This document shows positions 46,658 to 57,014 of a DNA stretch of 64,000 nt, piece after piece. The translations under genes and the position numbers were made by a program. The stretch is from NCBI RefSeq assembly GCF_018069805.1, contig NZ_JAGPYN010000005.1, positions 1 to 64,000 of the forward strand, given 5' to 3'. The stretch is from Pseudoalteromonas ostreae (GTDB lineage Bacteria > Pseudomonadota > Gammaproteobacteria > Enterobacterales > Alteromonadaceae). Positions within the stretch are counted from its first letter, which is position 1. Every line of letters starts with the position of its first letter. The notes beneath the pieces were generated by a model. The model was given only the letters and a program-made list of their open reading frames with translations, made no database searches and was not told the DNA's origin.

Positions 46658-46771
46658 TCTTATTATTTAGTAGAGTAAGCACTCTTATCTAATCATATCT
46701 TTATCTTAATCGCTATTGTGTGTGATGAGGGAAGTGAACAAATTTCTATTTAATTGTAAGGGTGATGTTAC

Positions 46772-47545
46772 GTGGCGGGTAAAAATAAAGACCAATTAAT
46801 AGTATTGGGCGCAGGTTGGTTGGGTCAGCCATTGTGCTTGCAACAGCTCGCAAAAGACTGGGATGTTCAAGGCACCCATCGCAGCGCAGAGCATCAACAT
46901 GCTTTTCAGCGCCAGTTAGTATTTGCAGATCAGCAATTAGTTCATCAACTAGATTTACATAATGCGTGGTGGGTGTGTGCTATACCGCCACGTAGTCGCC
47001 ACGCTGATAGCCATTATTTAGCCACATTAAAATTAGTCATTGAACTGGCAGGCACCATGAATGCAAAAGGCTTTTTGTTGTGTTCATCAACGGCTGTGTA
47101 TGATCAAGATAATCTAACCTATACAGAGCAAAGTGAGATTAAAGCAAGCACTGCACGCCAACAGCCATTAATTGATGCTGAGCAACTGGTATTAAATGCG
47201 GGTGGAAAAGTACTTAGACTCGGTGGTTTAATTGGACCAGAGCGAGAGCCAGGGCGTTTTGTGGCAGGCAAAGAACTACAAAGTTCGAGCAACCAAACCG
47301 TTAATATGGTGCAGCAACAAGATGTGATTAATGCGATTGTTACTGTGTTGGAGAATTGGCAAGTTGCAGCGCCAATTTACAATGTAGTCAATCCAGCTCA
47401 TCCAAGCAAAGCAGATTACTATCAGCAAAAATGCCAGCAATACGGAACAATTCCTCCTACATTTACGAGTGACGAAAGCGCCGAACGCATCATTGATGGT
47501 TCGGCTATTGAATCACTTGGTTTTAACTATCAGTTTGCAATTTAA
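46772..47545 (+). CDS. YeeZ-like atypical SDR/epimerase-type protein
   Basis: A 257-residue protein with an N-terminal nucleotide-binding motif [11 protein letters not shown] (about 11-21), then [11 protein letters not shown] and [20 protein letters not shown]. This order matches the E. coli YeeZ group of extended-like SDRs. The substrate is unknown. GTG start at 46772 with AAGGG upstream. Its last four bases overlap the convergent hutH gene. Confidence 0.82.
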   Translation: MAGKNKDQLIVLGAGWLGQPLCLQQLAKDWDVQGTHRSAEHQHAFQRQLVFADQQLVHQLDLHNAWWVCAIPPRSRHADSHYLATLKLVIELAGTMNAKGFLLCSSTAVYDQDNLTYTEQSEIKASTARQQPLIDAEQLVLNAGGKVLRLGGLIGPEREPGRFVAGKELQSSSNQTVNMVQQQDVINAIVTVLENWQVAAPIYNVVNPAHPSKADYYQQKCQQYGTIPPTFTSDESAERIIDGSAIESLGFNYQFAI

Positions 47546-49074
47546 AACGACGGTAATACGCCTGTAGGTAATAAATTACACAACTCACCTTGCTGTAATA
47601 ATAAATTAGCTGCTTCGATATCTGGGCCAAAATAACGGTCTTTATCGTAGTAGCTCACTTTTGTGCGCAGTGTTGCTTTAGCTTGTTCAACTTTGGCTGA
47701 TGCCTGCAATGGCTTTCTAAATTCTAACCCTTGCGCAGATGCCAACCATTCAATTGCCAGTACGCCTTGCGTGTTATCAGCCATTTCTTGCAGACGACGT
47801 GCTGCAAAAGTTGCCATAGAAACATGATCTTCTTGGTTCGCTGAAGTTGGTAAGCTATCCACAGAAGCAGGGTGCGCCAATGATTTATTTTCAGACGCTA
47901 ATGCTGCTGCGGTTACTTGTGCAATCATAAATCCTGAATTAACGCCGCCGTTTTCAACTAAGAAAGGTGGCAACTTCGATAGGTTTGAATCAATCAGTAA
48001 CGCAATACGACGCTCAGCTAGTGCACCAATTTCGGCAATCGCTAATGCTAAATTGTCGGCTGCCATAGCCACTGGCTCGGCGTGGAAGTTACCTCCCGAA
48101 ATAATATCGCCTACATCAGCAAATACTAATGGGTTGTCGGTTACACCATTAGATTCACACAACAACACTTCGGCGGCTTGGCGAATTTGCGTTAAACACG
48201 CACCAAGTACTTGTGGCTGACAGCGTAGGCAATACGGGTCTTGTACTTTTTCACAATCCACATGAGCTTCGCTGATCTGTGAATGTTCACCGAGCATATC
48301 GCGAAACATTGCCGCAGTATCGATTTGACCAAGTTGGCCACGAATTTCATGAATACGTGCATCAAATGGCGAACGACTGCCCATTGCAGCTTCAATACTA
48401 ATTGAGCCAATCGCGCAGCTTTGTGCATATAAATCTTCAGCACGAAATAGCCCTTGAAGCGCAAATGCGGTAGAGGCTTGAGTGCCATTTAACAAAGCTA
48501 AGCCTTCTTTAGCGGCCAGCGTTAATGGCTCAAGACCGGCTATTTTAAGACCTTCAGCAGCGCTTATTAAGTTACCTTGATGGCGCATTTCGCCTTCGCC
48601 GAGCAGTGGTAAACACATATGTGAAAGTGGCGCTAAATCGCCAGATGCACCTACCGAGCCTTTTTTTGGCACGCATGGATAGACTTGTGCAGCAAGTAAC
48701 TGCATAAAGAATTCGATCACTTTTAGGCGAATGCCAGAAAAGCCACGTGATAATGAATTAATTTTCAATACCATCATCAATCGTACTGTGCTGTCATCCA
48801 TATAAGCACCGATGCCCGCAGCATGGGAAAGTACAATGGATCGCTGGAGTAACTCTAATTCATGTTCAGCAATTTTAGTATTAGCGAGTAAGCCAAAACC
48901 GGTATTAATGCCATATACCGTTCTGTGTTGGTCAATCACGTCTTGCACGGTTTGTGCACTGGCTGCTATTTTTATCTCGCTATCTTTGGCGAGCGTTAAC
49001 GTCACTGGTGATAAATTAATTTGGCGCAGTGTTGCTAAATCGAGCTTTCCAGGTGTTAGGGTGAGTTTAAACAT
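47542..49074 (-). CDS. hutH: Histidine ammonia-lyase
   Basis: The first step of histidine catabolism: histidine to urocanate plus ammonia. 510 residues, with the MIO-forming Ala-Ser-Gly in [14 protein letters not shown] (about 141-154), [11 protein letters not shown] near the N-terminus and [13 protein letters not shown] further on. It lies 2 bp after hutU in the same transcript. It overlaps the 3' end of the convergent YeeZ-like gene by 4 bp. Confidence 0.97.
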   Translation of the reverse strand: MFKLTLTPGKLDLATLRQINLSPVTLTLAKDSEIKIAASAQTVQDVIDQHRTVYGINTGFGLLANTKIAEHELELLQRSIVLSHAAGIGAYMDDSTVRLMMVLKINSLSRGFSGIRLKVIEFFMQLLAAQVYPCVPKKGSVGASGDLAPLSHMCLPLLGEGEMRHQGNLISAAEGLKIAGLEPLTLAAKEGLALLNGTQASTAFALQGLFRAEDLYAQSCAIGSISIEAAMGSRSPFDARIHEIRGQLGQIDTAAMFRDMLGEHSQISEAHVDCEKVQDPYCLRCQPQVLGACLTQIRQAAEVLLCESNGVTDNPLVFADVGDIISGGNFHAEPVAMAADNLALAIAEIGALAERRIALLIDSNLSKLPPFLVENGGVNSGFMIAQVTAAALASENKSLAHPASVDSLPTSANQEDHVSMATFAARRLQEMADNTQGVLAIEWLASAQGLEFRKPLQASAKVEQAKATLRTKVSYYDKDRYFGPDIEAANLLLQQGELCNLLPTGVLPSF

Positions 49075-49076
49075 GA

Positions 49077-50750
49077 TTATTCCTTATTTAACATTGGCAG
49101 GTCGAGGCCTTGCTCGGTCGCACAATTAATTGCAATATCGTAACCTGCATCCGCGTGGCGCATAACGCCCGTTGCAGGATCATTCCATAATACGCGGCCA
49201 ACTCGCGCAGCTGCTTCGTCGGTGCCATCAGCAACAATGACTACGCCAGAATGTTGGCTAAAGCCCATACCTACACCACCACCATGATGCAGCGACACCC
49301 ATGTTGCACCTCCTGCGGTATTGAGTAATGCATTAAGTAATGGCCAATCTGATACTGCATCTGAGCCGTCTTTCATTGCTTCGGTTTCACGGTTTGGACT
49401 CGCAACTGAGCCTGAGTCTAGATGGTCACGGCCGATCACAATTGGTGCTTTAAGCTCACCATTTTTGACCATCTCATTAAACGCCAGCGCTAAACGAGCG
49501 CGGTCTTTTAAGCCAACCCAGCAAATACGAGCAGGTAAGCCCTGGAATTGAATACGTTCACGAGCCATATCAAGCCAGTTATGTAAGTGTTTGTCGTCAG
49601 GAATAAGCTCTTTCACTTTTGCGTCGGTTTTATAAATGTCTTCAGGATCGCCTGATAACGCCACCCAACGGAATGGACCAATTCCTTCGCAAAATAATGG
49701 GCGAATATAAGCTGGCACAAAACCAGGGAAATCAAAGGCATTTGTAACGCCTTCTTCAAATGCCATTTGACGAATGTTGTTGCCGTAGTCAGTTGTTGCA
49801 GCACCAGCTTGTTGTAGTGCTAGCATTGCGTTGACTTGCACTGCCATCGATTGCTTAGCTGCTGTGACAACCGCTTGCGGATCTTGTTCACGCATTTTAG
49901 CCGCGTGTTGCATGCTCCAACCTTGCGGCAAATAGCCATTCAATGGGTCGTGAGCAGAGGTTTGATCGGTCACTACATCGGGAGTAATAGCTCGGTTAAC
50001 AAGCTCACTAAATACATCAGCAGCATTACCAAGTAAGCCTACAGACAGCGCTTCGCCTTTGGTACACGCCTCGTTGATAAGCTCCAGAGCATGATCTAAA
50101 TCAGTTGCTTTAACATCCACATAGCGGGTTTTGATCCGAAAATCGATACGCGTTTCATCGCATTCAACTACGAGTGCGCTAAATCCCGCCATGGTTGCCG
50201 CAAGTGGCTGCGCGCCGCCCATACCGCCTAAGCCACCGGTTAACACCCATTTTCCAGTAGCGTCACCATTAAAATGTTGTTTTGCCATTGCCACAAAGGT
50301 CTCGTACGTACCTTGTACTATGCCTTGTGAGCCAATGTAAATCCACGAGCCCGCAGTCATTTGTCCATACATCATCAAGCCGAGTTTATCGAGTTCGTTA
50401 AAATGCTCCCAATTAGCCCAGTGAGGCACTAAGTTTGAGTTGGCAATTAATACTCGCGGTGCATTACTGTGAGTTTTAAATACCCCAACAGGTTTGCCTG
50501 ATTGTACGAGTAGCGTTTCGTCGTCTTCGAGTCTGTCGAGGGTTTCGATGATTTTATCAAAGCAAGGCCAATCACGCGCTGCACGACCAATCCCACCGTA
50601 CACAACTAAAGCATGTGGATGTTCGGCTACTTCAGGGTCTAAATTATTCATTAACATGCGCTTAGCTGCTTCGGTGAGCCAGCTCTTAGCGCTGATTTTA
50701 TCGCCGTGTGGGGCGCGGATAACGCGAGATTCATCAAGTCTGTTGTTCAT
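49077..50750 (-). CDS. hutU: Urocanate hydratase
   Basis: The second step of histidine catabolism, converting urocanate to imidazolone propionate with tightly bound NAD. The 557-residue product shows [31 protein letters not shown] (NAD-binding region), and [17 protein letters not shown] near the C-terminus. It has a good ribosome site (AGGAG), and a HutC operator sits directly upstream. It is the first gene of the hutUH transcript. Confidence 0.97.
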   Translation of the reverse strand: MNNRLDESRVIRAPHGDKISAKSWLTEAAKRMLMNNLDPEVAEHPHALVVYGGIGRAARDWPCFDKIIETLDRLEDDETLLVQSGKPVGVFKTHSNAPRVLIANSNLVPHWANWEHFNELDKLGLMMYGQMTAGSWIYIGSQGIVQGTYETFVAMAKQHFNGDATGKWVLTGGLGGMGGAQPLAATMAGFSALVVECDETRIDFRIKTRYVDVKATDLDHALELINEACTKGEALSVGLLGNAADVFSELVNRAITPDVVTDQTSAHDPLNGYLPQGWSMQHAAKMREQDPQAVVTAAKQSMAVQVNAMLALQQAGAATTDYGNNIRQMAFEEGVTNAFDFPGFVPAYIRPLFCEGIGPFRWVALSGDPEDIYKTDAKVKELIPDDKHLHNWLDMARERIQFQGLPARICWVGLKDRARLALAFNEMVKNGELKAPIVIGRDHLDSGSVASPNRETEAMKDGSDAVSDWPLLNALLNTAGGATWVSLHHGGGVGMGFSQHSGVVIVADGTDEAAARVGRVLWNDPATGVMRHADAGYDIAINCATEQGLDLPMLNKE

Positions 50751-50761
50751 AGATTACTCCT

Positions 50762-50775
50762 GTTGTATATACAAG
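50762..50775 (-). promoter_or_regulatory. HutC operator upstream of hutUH
   Basis: GTTGTATATACAAG (reverse strand CTTGTATATACAAC) differs by one base from the perfect palindrome at 51614-51627. HutC of pseudomonads and enterics recognises a CTTGTATGTACAAG-type site. It lies 12-25 bp upstream of the hutU start, where repressor would block transcription. Confidence 0.82.
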
Positions 50776-50852
50776 CTTATTGGTTTCAAAAAATACGCTG
50801 TTAAGCGCATCATTTTGATTTTTATATTCTTTCTAATGTTATTTTTTACATA

Positions 50853-51560
50853 TTACTTTTTAAAAGTTAAATGTCCGCCTAAGCGATACTTACTACCCGG
50901 TGATACTAAACGGGCAAAACTAACAATCCCAGATGATGACCAAGTACGCCTAATCACCTGTAAGCATGGCTCTTCATGGTATAAATTCAGCCATTGGCAC
51001 ATTTCGCTGTTAGGCATTATTGCTTCTACCGTATGGCGCGCTTCAGTTAATGGTGCGACGCTCGATAGATATTCGTGCGGAGTTAACGCAGTAAAATCTT
51101 GTTGTAGGTAGCTTGTTGCGAGTGCCGGGTTAACAAAGCGCTCCTCAACTTGCAGTGGCTGTTCGTTTTCGTTATGCACTAATACACTGCGATACACCAC
51201 GCTATCGACTTCAACACCCAGTGCAATCGCAATTGGCGCAACGGCGCTGATAGATTCAAGCACTAATACTGTACAGCTGTAATTGCCGTTACGGGCTTTG
51301 ACTTCATCTGCTATATTTTTAATTTCAAGCAATGATGATTGTGATTTAAAACTGGCAACAAACGTGCCTAAACCTTGGCTACGAGTAAGAATACCGGCTT
51401 CGGTTAATTCGCTTAACGCTCGACGCGCAGTCATTCGACTAACACTAAATTGTTCGGCCAATTCATTTTCAGAAGCCACACGTTGGTTTTCAAGCCACGC
51501 GCCGCTGCGGATATTATCAACAATAAATTGCTTTATTTGTGCGAACTTAGGTGTCGTCAT
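50853..51560 (-). CDS. hutC: Histidine utilisation repressor
   Basis: A 235-residue GntR/HutC-family repressor that releases DNA when urocanate binds. It has an N-terminal winged helix (VASENELAEQFSVSRMTARRALSEL, about 28-52) and a C-terminal UTRA effector domain (EERFVNPALATSYLQQDFT and RRTWSSSGIVSFARLVSPGS). It is divergent from hutI, with an operator between them, and upstream of hutUH on the same strand. Confidence 0.94.
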   Translation of the reverse strand: MTTPKFAQIKQFIVDNIRSGAWLENQRVASENELAEQFSVSRMTARRALSELTEAGILTRSQGLGTFVASFKSQSSLLEIKNIADEVKARNGNYSCTVLVLESISAVAPIAIALGVEVDSVVYRSVLVHNENEQPLQVEERFVNPALATSYLQQDFTALTPHEYLSSVAPLTEARHTVEAIMPNSEMCQWLNLYHEEPCLQVIRRTWSSSGIVSFARLVSPGSKYRLGGHLTFKK

Positions 51561-51613
51561 TAAATTATTATGGTCTTTTAAATTTGCTATTAGCTATAAG
51601 ATGGCATATTTAC

Positions 51614-51627
51614 CTTGTATATACAAG
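51614..51627. promoter_or_regulatory. HutC operator between hutC and hutI
   Basis: CTTGTATATACAAG is a perfect 14-bp palindrome centred in the divergent hutC-hutI region. Together with the site at 50762 it suggests that HutC controls itself, hutI and hutUH. Confidence 0.85.
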
Positions 51628-51668
51628 ATGGCTTGTTAGACTGATAAAAAATAATTTTCGGAGTTAAT

Positions 51669-52916
51669 ATGACAACAATCACTGCAAATGATCCGGCTAA
51701 TGACTGGGATTTATTGATCACCGATGCCAATATCGCAACTATGGATTGCAGTATTGCAGCACCTTATGGCGCCATCGAAAATGCAGCGCTGGCAATCCGC
51801 AAAGGTGTCATTGTGTGGTTGGGTAAACAAGCCGATTTACCTAAATTCGATGTATTAGCAACGCCGATGCTGTCAGTTAAAGGGCAGTGGCTAACGCCAG
51901 GTTTAATTGATTGTCATACCCATTTAGTGTTTGCTGGCTCAAGAGCTGAAGAGTTTGAACAGCGTTTGCAGGGGGTTAGTTATGAGCAAATAGCAGCGCA
52001 GGGCGGCGGTATCGCAAGCACAGTAAGCGCGACCCGTGCGGCTGATCAGGAAGCATTATTTGTATTAGCGAAAGATCGTTTAAATGCGCTTTATAGCGAA
52101 GGTGTGACGACGGTTGAAATTAAATCGGGTTATGGCTTAGATTGCAAAAATGAAGTTAAGATCCTTGAAGTAGCACGATTACTTGGTGAAAATCACCCTG
52201 TTGATGTGAAAACCACTTTTTTGGGCGCGCATGCACTACCATCTGAATACAAAGGCCGTAGTGATGAGTATATCGATTTAGTGTGCAATGATATGTTGGA
52301 GCAGGTCGTGGCGGGCAATTTAGCTGATGCAGTAGATGTGTTTTGCGAAAATGTTGGTTTTAGTAATGAGCAAACTCGGCGGGTTTTTAATGCCGCAAAA
52401 AAACATAATTTGCCAGTAAAATGTCATGCTGAACAGCTTTCAAATCAGCAAGGAGCGCAATTAGTCGCTGAATTTAATGGGTTATCTGCTGATCATATTG
52501 AACATTTAGATGAAGCTGGAGTAAAGGCCATGGCTACAGCAGGCACTGTGGCGGTATTATTACCCGGGGCATTTTATTTTTTACGCGAAACCAAACAGCC
52601 GCCAATTGAGCTATTAAAACAATATCAAGTACCAATAGCGATTTCGACAGACTTTAATCCAGGTACATCACCCTTGTGTTCTTTGCAATTAATGATGAAT
52701 ATGGGGTGCACTTTATTTCGCTTAACGCCTGAAGAAACTCTCGCTGGAGTTACGCGTAATGCCGCAAAAGCATTGGGTTTAACTGATCGCGGAGTGTTAA
52801 AAGTCGGCATGCGTGCCGATATAGCTCACTGGAAAATATCCCACCCAGCACAATTAAGTTATCAATTTGGCGTAAATAAACTGTTAAATCTGTGGATTTT
52901 GGGTAGACTGAATTAG
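51669..52916 (+). CDS. hutI: Imidazolonepropionase
   Basis: The third step of histidine catabolism, hydrolysing imidazolone propionate to N-formimino-glutamate. The 415-residue amidohydrolase has the metal site [19 protein letters not shown] (about 77-95), [18 protein letters not shown], a His in [14 protein letters not shown] and an Asp in [13 protein letters not shown] ribosome site GGAG precedes the ATG. Confidence 0.97.
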   Translation: MTTITANDPANDWDLLITDANIATMDCSIAAPYGAIENAALAIRKGVIVWLGKQADLPKFDVLATPMLSVKGQWLTPGLIDCHTHLVFAGSRAEEFEQRLQGVSYEQIAAQGGGIASTVSATRAADQEALFVLAKDRLNALYSEGVTTVEIKSGYGLDCKNEVKILEVARLLGENHPVDVKTTFLGAHALPSEYKGRSDEYIDLVCNDMLEQVVAGNLADAVDVFCENVGFSNEQTRRVFNAAKKHNLPVKCHAEQLSNQQGAQLVAEFNGLSADHIEHLDEAGVKAMATAGTVAVLLPGAFYFLRETKQPPIELLKQYQVPIAISTDFNPGTSPLCSLQLMMNMGCTLFRLTPEETLAGVTRNAAKALGLTDRGVLKVGMRADIAHWKISHPAQLSYQFGVNKLLNLWILGRLN

Positions 52917-52941
52917 TCTGTTGTAATGTTGTACTCGAAAA

Positions 52942-54702
52942 ATGATTTTAATTGCGCTATTAACAAATACGGGACTTGAATATTCTGCAGGGAGCGCTTT
53001 TTTAAACCACATACTAACGCCTACTTTTTTAGCAGGCGCTATTTTAATGGCGATGATCAGTGCCTTGTGCATGGTTAACAAGCCATTACTAGGCTTTAGT
53101 TACCTCATCAATGGGGTACTTGCGTTGGCAATATTAAGTGGCGACTTTAACTTTTTGGAGTTCCTATTCGCACTAAGTATTGGTGTGCATTTATGGCTGG
53201 CATTTTCGCAAAATAAGTGGACTATGCTCACCTTGAGCTGCTGCTCAGCACTTGTATTTACGGTGTGCTTAGCAGCTCATTTATTACTTGAGTTACCACT
53301 TTATTTAATTGTGCTGGCGAGCATTGTATTGGCGATGTCTGGCTATTTTGATGATGAAGAACTAGTTGCTGATGTGGATGATGCCGCACACATAAACCAC
53401 TTTATGGAGCCTGCGCCGCTATTAAATCTTCCCGATATTAAGCAGCTACGCCAAGGATATTACTATTGGCGTAAAAACAATCAACAACGAGCTGCGCTGG
53501 TGGTCATCCGGTTAGAGGGGTTTTCACTGATCAATCAGCATATAGGCCGAAATTTTGGGGATTTACTATTAGCGCAGTCTGCAAATCGTATTAAGCAGTT
53601 ACTGCTTATTGAAGAGGTGGTTAATTTAGGAGGGGAGCAAAAATTAGCACATCTTGGTGGCCTTAATTTTGCGTTTATATGTAATTTAGCACAACAAAAA
53701 CATTTACATGAGCAATTAATCAATCAAATACTAGGGGCCACCTTGAAGCCGTTTAATGTGGCTAATTGCACTATTAAAGTTAATGCTCGGGCGAGTTTTG
53801 TTGATTGCGATGAACAAGAAAATAGCTTTGATAATTTAATTTCGTTTGCTTACCTCGCTTTAGATAGTCACCCAAAACAACAAGTGGTGGTGTACCATCA
53901 ACAAATGAGAATAGAGCAACTAGAACAGCAAGCGCGTTTGCAAGAATTAGCAAATATCGATTTTTCTAGCGAACTTGAACTGTACTTCCAACCCATCATT
54001 TGCAATCACGATGAAAAAATTGAATTTTTAGAATTGTTACTACGTTGGCAACATCCTAGACAAGGGATTTTATCGGCTAATCGATTTATTGATGATATAC
54101 GTGTTGCAGGGCTTGCTTATCCATTAGCCACATTTGTTATTGAACGTGCCGCAGAGCTTGCAATGGCGCTACGCATGGAAGGCATAACGATGCCTTTGAG
54201 TATAAATCTATTTGGCTCTGAAATGCTAAATGAAGAATTTATCGAATTTCTTGATCGTATTTTTATCGAGCATCAACTGCAAGCAGGCGATTTAATTGTC
54301 GAGTGTCCACTTAGCCTATTTATGAATTTAGATGAACAAGGTAAAGCGATGGTCGCACGAATAAATAGCATCGGTATTAAAGTCTGTGTGGATGGCCTTG
54401 GTGACAGCCCTATTTGGCTTGCTAAGTTACCAAATTTAGCCGTTGCATATGTAAAGATTGCGCCCTCATTAACAGCTGATTTCAGCCAGCAAAGCCATAT
54501 TCGTAGTTTGATCAGCGGTATGGTAGATATGCATAATCAACAAAATACGAAGGTAATTTGCGAAGGGGTAGAAACACTTGAACAGCTAAATTTTGTGAAA
54601 AGTTTAAACGCCTATGCCGCGCAGGGGTATTATTATAGTCATCCACTGAGCAGCGTTGGCATGATCTCTTGGTTAAAACAATGGCAAATAGAGCATCCGT
54701 AA
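52942..54702 (+). CDS. Membrane EAL-domain protein with degenerate GGDEF region
   Basis: A 586-residue protein. There are four or five membrane helices in the first 135 residues. A GGDEF-like domain (about 165-320) has no GGDEF motif (HLGGLNFAFIC stands in its place). A C-terminal EAL-like domain (about 335-580) carries EFLELLLRWQHP in place of EALLRW, CEGVE intact, and VDGLGDSPIWL where active enzymes have DDFG. Cyclic-di-GMP hydrolysis is therefore doubtful, and a binding or scaffold role is possible. It starts 25 bp after hutI and may share its transcript; no hut link is known. Confidence 0.8.
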   Translation: MILIALLTNTGLEYSAGSAFLNHILTPTFLAGAILMAMISALCMVNKPLLGFSYLINGVLALAILSGDFNFLEFLFALSIGVHLWLAFSQNKWTMLTLSCCSALVFTVCLAAHLLLELPLYLIVLASIVLAMSGYFDDEELVADVDDAAHINHFMEPAPLLNLPDIKQLRQGYYYWRKNNQQRAALVVIRLEGFSLINQHIGRNFGDLLLAQSANRIKQLLLIEEVVNLGGEQKLAHLGGLNFAFICNLAQQKHLHEQLINQILGATLKPFNVANCTIKVNARASFVDCDEQENSFDNLISFAYLALDSHPKQQVVVYHQQMRIEQLEQQARLQELANIDFSSELELYFQPIICNHDEKIEFLELLLRWQHPRQGILSANRFIDDIRVAGLAYPLATFVIERAAELAMALRMEGITMPLSINLFGSEMLNEEFIEFLDRIFIEHQLQAGDLIVECPLSLFMNLDEQGKAMVARINSIGIKVCVDGLGDSPIWLAKLPNLAVAYVKIAPSLTADFSQQSHIRSLISGMVDMHNQQNTKVICEGVETLEQLNFVKSLNAYAAQGYYYSHPLSSVGMISWLKQWQIEHP

Positions 54703-54708
54703 TCGTTT

Positions 54709-55755
54709 TTAGTTTACTTTGGCTTGTAAATAAGCATTCACAAGTGCGGTGATTATTTGTCCCGCATCGCTCACTCCGGCCTGTACACCACTAGGGTGTT
54801 GGTTGGGGGCTGCTTCACATAAATGCAAGTATTGGCTGTTTACTTGACTGGCAGCTAAATGCACAAAGTGTTCGGCATCGCTTACACTAAAACCACAATT
54901 GGTATACGCACTGACGGGCATTAATGAAATGCTATCAAGATCGACTTCAACCCCAAGTGGTGCATCAACTAGATTATATAGCGCCTGCTGGCATGCTTCA
55001 GTTAAGGTTTTTTCGCGCCTTACTTGCAGCGCTTGGTAGCTATCATAACTAAATTGGGCAGCAGCTAAAGCATCAATAATTGCTTGATTGTTTTTCAGCT
55101 CGTGCATACCAATAACATGATAATTATTTAAGTGTTGCTCGTTATAGGCATAGCGAAAGCCATTACCACTATGGCGGCCTTCACAATCACGAAAATCGGC
55201 ATGAGGGTCAAAGTTGATCGCGTTTATTGGGCACTGTTTATATTTGCTTAATGCGCGAATAATACCAAGGCAGTTATTATGGCCACCGCCAATAATGATT
55301 GGCTCTAATCCCGCAGCAAAAATTAAGCTTAGCACTTGCTCAACACGTTGATCAAGCTGGGCGCATAACTTACGTAATTGCGTTAGTTGCTGAGGGTTTT
55401 GGTTAGATAAATCGCGCGCCGCTAGAGTTAAATCACTGATCGCGACTTCGCCTAATAACAAAACTTTTTCGTTCGCTAAAAATTGGTTATCAGGTTGATT
55501 TAAAAAGCGTTTAAGAAATGCTTGCCAACCATCTTCGGCACCACCGTTGCCTAAATTGGCGCGTGGTCCTATATCTTCGCAAATACCCAGTAATACATAC
55601 TTAATACCAAATTGCGCGGCATCGAGCATGGCTTGTAAAGGATCAACACCAGTATCAAGTAGGGCTATTGATTGCCATGCCTTTTTTTCATTAGTGCGAC
55701 TGCTACACCAAGGTTTTACAGTCGCTTCATCATAGATATGTAGGTGGTTTGACAC
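54709..55755 (-). CDS. hutG: Formimidoylglutamase
   Basis: An arginase/ureohydrolase-family enzyme that splits formimino-glutamate into glutamate and formamide, the last step of this version of the hut pathway. 348 residues, with manganese ligands in IIGGGHNNCLG, INFDPHADFRDCEGRHSGNGF (quoted in part: DPHADFRD) and EVDLDSIS. It ends 6 bp from the convergent EAL gene and lies 3 bp downstream of rraA, so it is read from an rraA-hutG transcript instead of from hutI. Confidence 0.92.
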   Translation of the reverse strand: MSNHLHIYDEATVKPWCSSRTNEKKAWQSIALLDTGVDPLQAMLDAAQFGIKYVLLGICEDIGPRANLGNGGAEDGWQAFLKRFLNQPDNQFLANEKVLLLGEVAISDLTLAARDLSNQNPQQLTQLRKLCAQLDQRVEQVLSLIFAAGLEPIIIGGGHNNCLGIIRALSKYKQCPINAINFDPHADFRDCEGRHSGNGFRYAYNEQHLNNYHVIGMHELKNNQAIIDALAAAQFSYDSYQALQVRREKTLTEACQQALYNLVDAPLGVEVDLDSISLMPVSAYTNCGFSVSDAEHFVHLAASQVNSQYLHLCEAAPNQHPSGVQAGVSDAGQIITALVNAYLQAKVN

Positions 55756-55758
55756 TCG

Positions 55759-56256
55759 TTATTCTTCTATGATTTCCAGTTCAAGTTCTTCACCAGATAA
55801 TACAATACCGGTGCTATCTGCATAGATAAAGTCGTCATCAAAGAAAGATACACCAGCGAAGTTAACGCCAATGCCGTCTTCACCAGCCCCCGTGCTGTCT
55901 GCTGCAACAGGGATCGAAGCAATTGCTTGAATACCTAAATCAAGCTCTTCAAGTTCATCAACATGACGTACGGCACCGTATACCACAATGCCTTGCCAGT
56001 TATTTTCAACAGCGAGTTCAGCAAGCTCGATATCGATTAATGCGCGACGAGTTGAACCACCACCATCAATTAATAATACACATTCTTCGCCATCCTGAGA
56101 GAGTATGTCGCGGATCAGTTCATTATTTTCAAAACATTTGACGGTTTTAATACGACCACTAAAATTGTGACGGCCACCAAAGTTAATAAACATAGGTTCG
56201 AGCACATCGACCACATCGGCAAAGTGATCGCATAAATCTGAAGTGCTGTAATCCAT
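55759..56256 (-). CDS. rraA: Regulator of ribonuclease E activity A
   Basis: A 165-residue protein of the RraA fold that binds RNase E and limits RNA decay in E. coli. It shows [16 protein letters not shown] at the start, [18 protein letters not shown] and [15 protein letters not shown]. The family is related to aldolases, but the standard RraA has no known catalytic role. It is joined to hutG with a 3-bp gap, an unusual partnership. Confidence 0.94.
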   Translation of the reverse strand: MDYSTSDLCDHFADVVDVLEPMFINFGGRHNFSGRIKTVKCFENNELIRDILSQDGEECVLLIDGGGSTRRALIDIELAELAVENNWQGIVVYGAVRHVDELEELDLGIQAIASIPVAADSTGAGEDGIGVNFAGVSFFDDDFIYADSTGIVLSGEELELEIIEE

Positions 56257-56437
56257 TTTTCTATCCTTTCTAAAGATATGTGAGCTGATGTTCAGTATAC
56301 CTTTCTTAAATGCAATAACAACGACTTAATAACAGTTAATTGCGCTCTTTTTAAACAATTATTGCGCTAAAACAGGAAAAGCAATATTAGTGTCTTAAAA
56401 GCGTCACTCAATTGTTATTTTCACCGCCTAAGCTGAA

Positions 56438-56460
56438 ATTGTGTACATAGTTTGTACAAT
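56438..56460. promoter_or_regulatory. Inverted repeat upstream of the PAP2 gene
   Basis: ATTGTGTACATAGTTTGTACAAT has arms ATTGTGTAC and GTACAAT with one extra base. The end TACAAT could also be a -10 element. It lies 15 bp upstream of the PAP2 start, and an unidentified regulator may bind here. Confidence 0.35.
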
Positions 56461-56474
56461 TAAAGGAGCAAGTA

Positions 56475-57014
56475 ATGAGTGAGAATAATATGCTAAAAAA
56501 AGTTGCCCAGCTGGATCAAAGTTTGTTTTTGATGCTATTTAATGGCAATGCCCCAAAATGGTTAAAAAATTCAGCTTTAGGTTTTTCAAAAACAGGCAAT
56601 GGAGGGCTGTATGTATTAATCGCTGTTGGTTTTGGCTGGCTTAGTAATGAAGCGGAATTACGGCTTATGGCGATGACTCTATTGCTGGGCTTTTTAATTG
56701 AGCGACCCATTTATTACGTGGCTAAAAATAGTTTTGCCAGAATTCGGCCATGTGATTGTTTAGTAAAAGGCGCTTATATTATCCCTAGTGATAAATTTAG
56801 TTTACCGTCAGGGCACAGTGCTGGCGCATTTTTAGTGGCCGTTATCTTAGCGCAGTATTTCCCGCAATTCGCAGAGTTATGTTTTTTGTGGGCAACTGGG
56901 GTCGCAGCATCGCGCGTGTTACTAGGGGTACATTTTCCTGTTGATGTAGTGCTTGGTGCATTGATGGGGGGGAGTTGTGGTTTATTGGCAATCTTGATCG
57001 TGGCTATCTTATGA
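56475..57014 (+). CDS. PAP2-family membrane phosphatase
   Basis: A 179-residue membrane protein with several hydrophobic helices and the three phosphatase motifs of the PAP2 superfamily: KNSFARIRP (motif 1), PSGHSAGAF (motif 2) and SRVLLGVHFPVDV (motif 3). It probably removes a phosphate from a lipid such as undecaprenyl or phosphatidylglycerol phosphate. A strong AAAGGAG precedes the ATG. Its stop overlaps the next start (ATGA), which suggests a joint role with the glycosyltransferase. Confidence 0.9.
   Translation: MSENNMLKKVAQLDQSLFLMLFNGNAPKWLKNSALGFSKTGNGGLYVLIAVGFGWLSNEAELRLMAMTLLLGFLIERPIYYVAKNSFARIRPCDCLVKGAYIIPSDKFSLPSGHSAGAFLVAVILAQYFPQFAELCFLWATGVAASRVLLGVHFPVDVVLGALMGGSCGLLAILIVAIL

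Noticed and set aside
50494..51111. 205-codon plus-strand frame across hutU and hutC
   Set aside because: It is antisense to two clear hut genes and crosses their intergenic region.
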